Position numbers and translations under genes: made by a program. The notes beneath the pieces were generated by a model. That model made no database searches and was not told the origin of the DNA. It saw only the letters and a program-made list of their open reading frames with translations. Below, one piece after another: positions 1 through 6,229 of a stretch of 53,587 bases of DNA (position 1 is its first letter; every line of letters begins with the position of its first letter). This stretch comes from an uncultured Granulosicoccus sp. (GTDB taxonomy: Bacteria > Pseudomonadota > Gammaproteobacteria > Granulosicoccales > Granulosicoccaceae), in NCBI GenBank assembly GCA_937991945.1, contig CALKLO010000079.1:1-53587 (forward strand). The letters run 5' to 3'.

Positions 1-1
1 A

Positions 2-139
2 CACCAGTGCAACACATTGGTTATGGGGCCAGGTGGTTATAAGTTTAGCGATTACTGGCGAATGGGCTTGCCATTGGAAATTCTGATAACCGTGATTAGT
101 GTGCCCACCATTTTATGGATGTGGCCGTTAGACGGTTAA
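2..139 (+). CDS. C-terminal end of SLC13/DASS-type anion transporter (partial)
   Basis: An open frame enters from the left edge and stops at TAA 137-139. The 45 visible residues include HQCNTLVMGPGGYKFSDY followed by a hydrophobic helix ending in WPLDG. The HxxNxxVMGPGGYxFxDY signature is typical of the last loop and helix of SLC13-family (divalent anion:Na+ symporter, often with TrkA-C domains) inner-membrane carriers that import sulfate or dicarboxylates. The 5' part lies outside the window, so substrate and start cannot be judged. It converges on the next gene with a 28-bp gap and no clear terminator. Confidence 0.75.
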   Translation, partial: HQCNTLVMGPGGYKFSDYWRMGLPLEILITVISVPTILWMWPLDG

Positions 140-167
140 TACGGACTGTGTTCGTGCAGAAAACTCT

Positions 168-1064
168 TTATTCAATAATCAGTTGGCCTTTGCCTACAAT
201 CTTTGAGTAGCCACCGATATACACGTTAGATTCTGATTGGTCATTTTTTACAGTACGTAAAAATAAACGGCAAGGGCGGCCCATGTCATCGCCTTGGTGA
301 ACTTTAAACGATCTCTCATTGGTTGAGTTAGAATCGGATAAAGTTAGCAATGCGACTAAGGCACCGTTGGCACTCCCGGTTGCGGGATCCTCCGGTACAT
401 TGTCGAAAGGTGCGAATACTCTCGAATGTATGACACCGTCCAAGCCCTCACAATAAATTAATATATCTTGGCAAGGGTAGTTGTTAGAGATGTATTCGAA
501 TCCTGCCATATTGATATGAGCACTCGACAAGATCTCCCTATTTGTCACTCGCGCAATAATGAATGGCAGACCAACACTTGCAATTAGAGGAGGGTGGATC
601 GAGATGTCTATTCCCTCTAAAGGAAGAGTCAGCGCAGCAGCAATTTCGTTAGGCTCTACGCTTGAGCCAACGGTTAGTTTTTCTGGGGCTTTAATTTCAC
701 AGAACATGCCGCGCTCTGTTTGAGATACAGCAACATCAACTAACCCTGCGTCCTCGCGAAATCTGAATGTTTTTGGTTGCTCAGATTTTGAAAACTCTGA
801 TGCCAAAACATGCGCGGTACCCACATTGGGATGACCTGCAAAGGGGACTTCATGAGTGGGCGTGAAAATTCGTATTCGATGAGATGCCGTATCGTCACCT
901 TGGAGAACGAACGTGCATTCAGAAAAGTTGAACTCTTGAGCGATTTTTTGCATCTCCTCGGACGTCAGAGAAGATCCATCAGTAATAACGGCGAGTTGAT
1001 TTCCTGCAAACTGACATTCAGTAAAGACATCGCACAGTACAAATGGCACATAAGTGTCTGACAT
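168..1064 (-). CDS. PhzF family isomerase/epimerase
   Basis: About 298 residues, the usual size of the PhzF fold (two diaminopimelate-epimerase-like halves). Recognisable landmarks are GNQLAVI near the N-terminus, FNFSECTFV carrying the conserved catalytic-type glutamate, and PEDPATGSANGAL in the C-terminal half. Family members isomerise small acids such as trans-2,3-dihydro-3-hydroxyanthranilate. Isolated chromosomal copies like this one usually have no known substrate, and no phenazine genes are nearby. The start is taken at ATG 1064 (MSDTY). An upstream in-frame TTG at 1076 would add four residues but has no better ribosome site. It is a stand-alone gene; a -10-like TATAGT occurs about 30 bp upstream without a good -35. 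Confidence 0.85.
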   Translation of the reverse strand: MSDTYVPFVLCDVFTECQFAGNQLAVITDGSSLTSEEMQKIAQEFNFSECTFVLQGDDTASHRIRIFTPTHEVPFAGHPNVGTAHVLASEFSKSEQPKTFRFREDAGLVDVAVSQTERGMFCEIKAPEKLTVGSSVEPNEIAAALTLPLEGIDISIHPPLIASVGLPFIIARVTNREILSSAHINMAGFEYISNNYPCQDILIYCEGLDGVIHSRVFAPFDNVPEDPATGSANGALVALLTLSDSNSTNERSFKVHQGDDMGRPCRLFLRTVKNDQSESNVYIGGYSKIVGKGQLIIE

Positions 1065-1191
1065 GAATTTAACCAAGCTTCTGGGTTTGATTCACAGCAT
1101 ACTATATGTGCATTATCGATACGGAATGGTATTTCGGCAAGCTACCTTGCTATAAACCACGCTAACAAAAGTTATCGACTAGGTTCGTGAA

Positions 1192-1214
1192 GGCCTCACG
1201 ATAAACGTGAGGCC
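1192..1214 (-). terminator. Perfect 9-bp stem-loop downstream of the OmpA lipoprotein gene
   Basis: GGCCTCACG and CGTGAGGCC flank a 5-nt loop. The structure lies 66 bp after the stop of the minus-strand OmpA gene and upstream of phzF on the same strand. There is no T-run, so it may be a transcript-end or processing hairpin rather than a classical intrinsic terminator. Confidence 0.4.
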
Positions 1215-1279
1215 CAGCTACAACGTGTCATGAATAAGAGGTAGCGACACTGGGCGGCACTACGATATTCAATTAGATA

Positions 1280-1966
1280 TTAAACCGGAGAACGGAACGC
1301 TTCGTTTTCTCGATCTTTAACGATCGTCTTAAGATAGATTTCAACGCGTCTGTTTTTGCTACGACCAGAGCTTGACGCATTCGAATCTATAGGTTGATTT
1401 TCACCTCTTCCCGAAAAGCGCATGCGTGTTCGTGTAACGCCATTTTTACTTAAATAGCGAGTAACTGATGTTGCTCGTTTTTCGGAAAGTTGTTGGTTAT
1501 AACTTTGCGTGCCGGTGCTGTCTGTATGCCCAATGACGTGGACGGCTGTCTGGTCGTATTCACCAATGATATCGGCCATGGTCTCAAGACTTTTTTCAAA
1601 GTTACCTTTGATAGACGCACTATTGATATCAAACGAGGCTTCACTTCTCACATCAAGCCGGAGTGTTTCAGCATCGATGCGCGTTATGGCAACCTGATTG
1701 TTGCGTTGTTCACTAGCCAGCTGTGCTTCGAGTTTTCGCTGCTGCTTGTCCATGTAATTGCCAACTGCGGCCCCGGTTAGAGCACCGACGAAGGCACCGA
1801 CATATTTGCCGTTGCTGCTACTGCTTTGATTGCCTGCAACGCCACCAACGATTGCGCCAATTGCAGCGCCAGCTTTGGCTCGTCGGTTAGGATCGTCTGT
1901 TGCGCAACCGCTGATAATGGTTGCTGACAGTACGGCGGAGGTAAGGATCAGGCGCAGTGAATTCAT
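1280..1966 (-). CDS. OmpA-family peptidoglycan-binding lipoprotein with glycine zipper
   Basis: A 228-residue outer-membrane lipoprotein. An N-terminal signal ends in IISGC, so lipidation is expected at Cys21. A glycine-zipper segment follows (about residues 31-72, AGAAIGAIVGG and GAFVGALTGAAVG). The C-terminal OmpA domain (about 105-215) contains HVIGHTDSTGTQSYNQQLSEKRA and the NRRVEIYL ending, which are the peptidoglycan-binding signatures. The ATG at 1966 is the only sensible start because it places the signal peptide at the N-terminus; a GAGA stretch lies upstream. It resembles the YiaD/Pal-like class that links outer membrane and cell wall. It is monocistronic. Confidence 0.88.
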   Translation of the reverse strand: MNSLRLILTSAVLSATIISGCATDDPNRRAKAGAAIGAIVGGVAGNQSSSSNGKYVGAFVGALTGAAVGNYMDKQQRKLEAQLASEQRNNQVAITRIDAETLRLDVRSEASFDINSASIKGNFEKSLETMADIIGEYDQTAVHVIGHTDSTGTQSYNQQLSEKRATSVTRYLSKNGVTRTRMRFSGRGENQPIDSNASSSGRSKNRRVEIYLKTIVKDRENEAFRSPV

Positions 1967-2211
1967 GGCTGAATGTCTCTGTTATTATTCTTGTTATGGA
2001 CATTGAATTTGTGTACATCAAACGCTCGAGCATTGAGTAAGTTGCTAGTGCATTGCGTACTAAGTCTGTGTCGGCCCAGAGCAAGAAATGTAGAGTCGCC
2101 GTGATCACGAAAATGAACATACTCTCAAAGTTTTTTGAAAACTTGAGCTTGTTAACAGCGTTCTTGTGATTCAGGTTTAATTCACGCCAACCAATAAATA
2201 GGACGAACGCC

Positions 2212-2550
2212 ATGGAACAGATTCAATGGGATGACTTTGCGCGGGTTCAACTGTGCGCAGGTACGATAATCAAGGTTGAGGAATTCCCTGAAGCCCGGCA
2301 TCCGGCTTGGAAGTTAACGATCGATTTCGGGGCTGAGATTGGTGCCAGACGTTCTAGTGCTCAGATAACGCAGTTGTATACCGAAAGCGATTTGTTGGGT
2401 ATGCAAATCATGGCGGTTGTTAATTTCCCCAAAAAGCAAATCGGACCCTTCATGTCAGAATGCTTGGTCACAGGGATGCCACGAGAAGACGGTGCCATTG
2501 TGCTAATGACACCGGCTGAAGCTGTGCCTAATGGCACTCAGCTTTGTTAA
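2212..2550 (+). CDS. csaA: CsaA-like tRNA-binding domain protein
   Basis: 112 residues forming one EMAP/tRNA-binding OB fold over its whole length, the size of CsaA. Visible signatures are the N-terminal FARVQLCAGTIIKVEEFPEARHPAW and the NFPKKQIGPFMSECLVTGM stretch (compare NFPPKQIGPFMSEVLVLG in the family). CsaA proteins are proposed export chaperones or tRNA-binding proteins; the exact role is uncertain. A GGACGA ribosome site sits just upstream of ATG 2212. It is divergent from the OmpA lipoprotein gene, with a 245-bp shared upstream region in which I see no clear operator. Confidence 0.85.
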   Translation: MEQIQWDDFARVQLCAGTIIKVEEFPEARHPAWKLTIDFGAEIGARRSSAQITQLYTESDLLGMQIMAVVNFPKKQIGPFMSECLVTGMPREDGAIVLMTPAEAVPNGTQLC

Positions 2551-2583
2551 GAACTAACTCGACAGGGTAGTAGAGTAGTGGGG

Positions 2584-3396
2584 CTACTCGGCCTCGTTCT
2601 CTGAAACAACGATGGCCGCATCGCAAATATACTCATGAGATGTCTGAGGGGTCACCTCGTTCTCAGTCGAAGCGTTAATCACTAGATTGCCGAAGCAATT
2701 TTCCGATGCTTCAGAGACTAAGGTTGTTTCTATTTCCAGCGCACCTGCATCATTGACGGAGCTAATGAATGCAGTGCTAATGCTTTTATCGCTGGGGATA
2801 TGTGTAGATAGGTTGTTGATGCTGGATACAAGCTCCCAGCTAGAGCCGTCATCAACGACCACTTGTGTTTGGTCGCCGTTAGATAAGATGAATTGCATGG
2901 CCAGAGCGCCAGGTTGCTTGTCAAACAGTGTGCTGGCAACCGCTTTCACCGAGTTGACTTTAAAGGCTGGGCTAGCGCTTTTGCCTTGTTCGATCATAGC
3001 TCGAAGCTGTGTATCTAGAATTTGCCGATTAGACGGTGATAATTCATCAATACCGTCTAAATCCGGCCATTGCTCACAGCCGAAATTCCACAGGTTTTCG
3101 TATTTATCCTTAAGCGCATAGATTTTAGCTGAGCAGAATAGCGTGTCGTTTTCTGCGTACCACATGACGCGGCGTTCGCCGGTGTTCTCGTAGTTGACCG
3201 TCACTTCGCACAAGCGCTCTTCGCCAGGAATTTCAGCCTTCAAGTAGCGAACATCGCCGGGTGCTTCGCACTGAAATTCTAAGGCAAGTGCCTCGGAAGA
3301 AAGCCAGAGAGGGGTGCTAACGATGCCGACTACGCATAGTCGCAATAGTTGTCCGAGCCCACCTCTGGCAGATTGTCTGTCTGTGTCCGAAAGCAT
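2584..3396 (-). CDS. Secreted protein of unknown function
   Basis: 270 residues that I do not recognise as a family. The N-terminus (RRLCVVGIVSTPLWLSSEALA-like hydrophobic stretch, about residues 18-39) looks like a Sec signal peptide cleaved after ALA, so the product is probably periplasmic. The mature part holds six cysteines (FQCEAPG, RLCEV, LFCSAK, FGCEQW, ENCFGN, YICDAA), consistent with disulfide bonds. Spacing of W/C residues in the first 80 mature residues suggests one compact domain and a second beta-rich C-terminal half. It converges on the csaA-like gene with 33 bp between stops. The only plausible start is ATG 3396; its ribosome site is weak. Confidence 0.7.
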   Translation of the reverse strand: MLSDTDRQSARGGLGQLLRLCVVGIVSTPLWLSSEALALEFQCEAPGDVRYLKAEIPGEERLCEVTVNYENTGERRVMWYAENDTLFCSAKIYALKDKYENLWNFGCEQWPDLDGIDELSPSNRQILDTQLRAMIEQGKSASPAFKVNSVKAVASTLFDKQPGALAMQFILSNGDQTQVVVDDGSSWELVSSINNLSTHIPSDKSISTAFISSVNDAGALEIETTLVSEASENCFGNLVINASTENEVTPQTSHEYICDAAIVVSENEAE

Positions 3397-3461
3397 GAAT
3401 TATTATTCGCTTATTAAATGTACCCCTACTTATAGTAAAGCAAATAGTGTGTTCGTATTTA

Positions 3462-4457
3462 TCAGTGTGGTAACAATACAATTTTGGGCGACGGTGTCCG
3501 AGCATGATGGATGTCTTCGAAGGCGTTTCCACCTTCGCCTAGTGTTCGGGTTTCGACCCAAGCCAGGTCGCCTAAACCGCCTTCTGCCAACAGATCTAGC
3601 GAGGCTTGGAGGTCAGTTTGGTTGTAGGTGTAGTTGCCAATAAAGGTGATTTCTTGCAGCGTTATCCTGCGAGTATCGAGTCCTTCGTTGTTGTCTTGTA
3701 ACCCAATGTGGGAAATGATGCCTCCGGTTCTAACCAATCGGCTAGCGGCGGCTCTGGTAGCTCCGCTACCAACGGCATCAATGACAAGTTCAAAGTGATT
3801 GTCGGGTGGCACATCATCGGAGAGAGGGTCGTAGACAGTTGCATTGCACATGCCTTTTAAGCTTTCACGCCGGAAGCTGCTGGTTTCGGCCACAGCGATA
3901 TCGCGCGCGCCTTTACCTTGCAGAATAAGTGCGGCGAGTGCGCCAATTGCACCGCCCCCTATGATGAGGGTTCGGCATTCGGAGATGGGTCTGCTGAGCA
4001 CTCGCTCGGCTAAATGTACCGCATGTAAAGAGACGGCTGTCGGCTCCATGAGGCTGGCGTTGATCGCGCTTAGTGAGTCCGGGATGCTAAATAAATTGAT
4101 CGTAGGCGCTGCTATATATTGTGCGTAACCACCTGCACGGCCTAAGCCTAAGAGGTCACGGTGTGCACATAAATTGGGTGCTGCTGCTCTACAGTCTCGG
4201 CAAATGCCGCAGCTGATTAATGGATTAATAGCCACACGCTCACCATCACGCGGGCCTCCCATAACGATGCCTGCCAGTTCGTGCCCCAGGATCATTGGCG
4301 GAACTCGACGCGCATCGTGGCCATGCCATGCATGCATATCAGATCCGCAAATACCGGATGCTTCGATTTTTACCAGTGAATCGCCGGCGGCGACTGAAGG
4401 TTCCGGTTCATCTCTAAAGTCGAGGCTTTGAGTGCCGGTATAGACAAGCGCTTTCAC
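3462..4457 (-). CDS. Zinc-dependent medium-chain alcohol/polyol dehydrogenase
   Basis: 331 residues with the full MDR layout. The catalytic zinc site is GICGSD (Cys37) and GHE (His59/Glu60). The structural zinc cysteines are at about 83, 86, 89 and 97 (CGICRDCRAAAPNLC). The nucleotide-binding GGGAIG lies at about 167-172. The best match by eye is the sorbitol/threonine/galactitol-phosphate dehydrogenase branch, which oxidises secondary alcohols with NAD(P)+. The start is GTG 4457; no ATG lies close by. It diverges from the TRAP transporter across a 470-bp gap, so the imported compound may feed this enzyme; that link is inference. Confidence 0.87.
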   Translation of the reverse strand: MKALVYTGTQSLDFRDEPEPSVAAGDSLVKIEASGICGSDMHAWHGHDARRVPPMILGHELAGIVMGGPRDGERVAINPLISCGICRDCRAAAPNLCAHRDLLGLGRAGGYAQYIAAPTINLFSIPDSLSAINASLMEPTAVSLHAVHLAERVLSRPISECRTLIIGGGAIGALAALILQGKGARDIAVAETSSFRRESLKGMCNATVYDPLSDDVPPDNHFELVIDAVGSGATRAAASRLVRTGGIISHIGLQDNNEGLDTRRITLQEITFIGNYTYNQTDLQASLDLLAEGGLGDLAWVETRTLGEGGNAFEDIHHARTPSPKIVLLPH

Positions 4458-4631
4458 AATTATTAGTACCCGTTCAATGAAGGCATTAGAGTACCTGCTT
4501 GCTAACCAGGGTTAAAGAGCTGCGTGCTGATGATCGGCTATCAGAAGGCGTAGCCTGCACTCTTCAGTGTCTCAAGACAGTCGATCAGCTGGAGTGGCTT
4601 ACAAGACTAGATGGGCGCAGTGGTTGCTTTT

Positions 4632-4646
4632 TTATTGGTCCAATAA
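4632..4646. promoter_or_regulatory. Perfect palindrome, candidate operator
   Basis: TTATTGG-T-CCAATAA is a perfect 15-bp dyad in the divergent region between the dehydrogenase and dctP. Its TTGG/CCAA core is reminiscent of operators of FCD-type GntR regulators (for example the TTGGT..ACCAA sites of the UxuR/LldR groups), which often control TRAP operons. No regulator gene lies in the window, so this is a candidate only. Confidence 0.4.
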
Positions 4647-4867
4647 CTCCTCGGATTGTGGCCGGCTACGTCACAACGCTGTAATGGATCACATTTTCCT
4701 GCGTATAACTCCACAATACATCGGTTTAATCGCTTGGACGTTGATTGACACTTTCCCTTTTTAAGTGCGAGACTGTCACAGCACTCTGGATGTAACGGAA
4801 ACGTTCATCCGCCCCGCTGAAGTGTGGCTTAGCGGCGCTATGTAAACACCCATCGGAGGAGAAAAGC

Positions 4868-4912
4868 TTGCGCGATTGCCGTGCGCGCCAATCGCCTCCC
4901 TCATTAAAATAA
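4868..4912 (+). CDS. Possible 14-residue leader peptide upstream of dctP
   Basis: A strong ribosome site GGAGGA (4855-4860) stands 7 nt before TTG 4868. The frame encodes MRDCRARQSPPSLK and stops at TAA 4910-4912, only 15 nt before the dctP ATG. It overlaps the 7-bp stem GCGATTG/CAATCGC (4872-4895), so ribosomes on this frame would open that stem. The start codon is TTG and nothing similar is known to me, so it may be a fortuitous frame. The good spacing and the position make it worth listing. Confidence 0.35.
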   Translation: MRDCRARQSPPSLK

Positions 4913-4927
4913 TTCCTTGGAGGAACT

Positions 4928-6025
4928 ATGAAATTTACACAACTTCTCGGAGCAACTGCTCTGGGTGCGGTAATGGCAGTTAGTACTGCTTACGCCGATA
5001 CCACCACTATTCGAGTGCAATCCGTCTTGCCAAACACGGCAGACGAAGTTGTCATGCTAGAAGCGTTTGCACAAGACGTTTCTGATCTGACTGGTGGTTC
5101 ACTACAAATCGAAGTGCTGCCTGCTGGAGCCGTTGTTGGCCCTCGCGACATCATGGACGCTGTAGATGCAGGTCTCGTTGAGGCTGGCTTTGCATGGACT
5201 CACTACTGGGGCGGCAAGCACGTTGCAGCAAACCTATTCGGCGCGCCTGTTGCCGGTGCTGGTGTTGGCTTAGACAACATCGCGTTCCTGAGCTGGTTCC
5301 AATTTGGCGGTGGTAAAGAGCTTTATGACCGTCTTTGGGGTGAAATGGGCGTAAACGTTAAAGGTTTCATGCTACAGCCTGTTGGTCCTGAGGCACTAGG
5401 CTGGTTTCCAAAGCCAATCGAGTCTATGGATGACTTCCGTAAGCTACGTTTCCGCGCTCCTCCTGGCATGGTTGGCGCAGCATACGCAGCCATCGGTGTT
5501 CCAGCTGTAGCAATGGGCGGTGGTGATATCTTGCCAGCATTGGAAAAAGGCACAATCGACGCCGCTGAATGGTGTTGCCCGAAGCCTGACTCAGTGTTTG
5601 GTTTTCAGAAAGTACTTAAGCACTACTACCTGCAAGGTTTGCATCAGGTTGTCGTAAATGCTGACATGTATTTGAACCTTGATCTTTACAACGGTCTTTC
5701 CGATCTCGAGAAGAAAGCGTTGGAAGTTGCTGCAAATGCATCTCTGTCCAAGTCAATGTCTTACCGCATCTATGAAAACGGTAAAGCTCTGAAGGATCTG
5801 ACAGATAACCACGGCGTTATCCTAGAAGACACTCCGGCTGACTACTTCACTGAGTACATGGCTGCTGCAAAGACATTGCTACAAGAAGCTGCTGATGAGA
5901 ACGAATTCTTCGCAGAAGTTTGGCAGTCACAAAAAGATTTCGCAGACATCGCAGTGCCTTTCTGGGCTGGTGCACAGGCTTCAAACGCAAGTTTGGGTAA
6001 AGCACACGCTGATACTCTTAAGTAG
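4928..6025 (+). CDS. dctP: TRAP transporter substrate-binding protein DctP
   Basis: 365 residues, normal for DctP proteins. A signal peptide ends in AYA about residue 23. The domain carries the family signatures: the carboxylate-binding arginine region KLRFRAPPGMVG (about 170-180), GGGDILPALEKGTIDAAEW, and KVLKHYYLQGLHQ. It captures an organic acid in the periplasm and delivers it to the DctQM permease. The exact substrate is not readable; the AEWCCPKPD stretch differs from the AEWVGPY of 2-keto-acid binders such as TakP. The start has GGAGGA 4 nt upstream. Codon use is rich in GCT/GTT/CGT/AAC, as expected for an abundant protein and unlike the next gene. It is followed by two tandem terminators. 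Confidence 0.93.
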   Translation: MKFTQLLGATALGAVMAVSTAYADTTTIRVQSVLPNTADEVVMLEAFAQDVSDLTGGSLQIEVLPAGAVVGPRDIMDAVDAGLVEAGFAWTHYWGGKHVAANLFGAPVAGAGVGLDNIAFLSWFQFGGGKELYDRLWGEMGVNVKGFMLQPVGPEALGWFPKPIESMDDFRKLRFRAPPGMVGAAYAAIGVPAVAMGGGDILPALEKGTIDAAEWCCPKPDSVFGFQKVLKHYYLQGLHQVVVNADMYLNLDLYNGLSDLEKKALEVAANASLSKSMSYRIYENGKALKDLTDNHGVILEDTPADYFTEYMAAAKTLLQEAADENEFFAEVWQSQKDFADIAVPFWAGAQASNASLGKAHADTLK

Positions 6026-6036
6026 CATTAACCAAG

Positions 6037-6067
6037 TACGGGCTTTCATATAAAGTCCGTATGTTTT
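6037..6067 (+). terminator. First of two tandem terminators after dctP
   Basis: A 10-bp stem TACGGGCTTT/AAAGTCCGTA (one G-U pair, loop CATAT) is followed by TGTTTTT. It lies 11 bp after the dctP stop and should attenuate read-through into the permease gene. Confidence 0.75.
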
Positions 6068-6100
6068 TCTGGTTACACACTTGAAGTAAGTACAGCTAGA

Positions 6101-6131
6101 TACGGGCTCTTAATGGAGCCCGTATTTTTTT
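6101..6131 (+). terminator. Second tandem terminator after dctP
   Basis: A perfect 9-bp stem TACGGGCTC/GAGCCCGTA with a 6-nt loop is followed by seven T. The left arm shares TACGGGCT with the first terminator, so one appears to be a duplicate of the other and cross-pairing between them is possible. Confidence 0.85.
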
Positions 6132-6229
6132 GTTCTCCCAGCAGCCTCTTTTTCCAAGCGCCACCGAGTGACGCTTCGAAAAAGACAACGCGGGTTTTAA
6201 TCCCCATTTAACGAAGGAAGCATCACCTC

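Larger units (their letters stand above)
4458..4927. other. 470-bp intergenic region between dehydrogenase and TRAP operon
   Basis: Non-coding apart from a possible leader peptide at 4868-4912. It contains a perfect 15-bp palindrome (4632-4646), a consensus -35 hexamer TTGACA at 4745-4750 without a convincing -10 at 16-18 bp, and two stem-loops in the presumed dctP leader (4815-4836 and 4872-4895). Short open frames between 4499 and 4764 have no ribosome sites or recognisable sequence. Confidence 0.6.

Noticed and set aside
1887-2213. 108-codon minus-strand frame overlapping the OmpA start
   Set aside because: Overlaps the signal peptide of the OmpA lipoprotein in another frame and has no recognisable sequence.
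4499-4764. Short plus-strand frames in the dehydrogenase/TRAP gap
   Set aside because: No ribosome sites; they contain the palindrome and promoter-like sequences instead.
4795-4811. LacI-type operator around AACGTT
   Set aside because: The outer arms CGGA/TCCG and the AACGTT core do not share one centre of symmetry.
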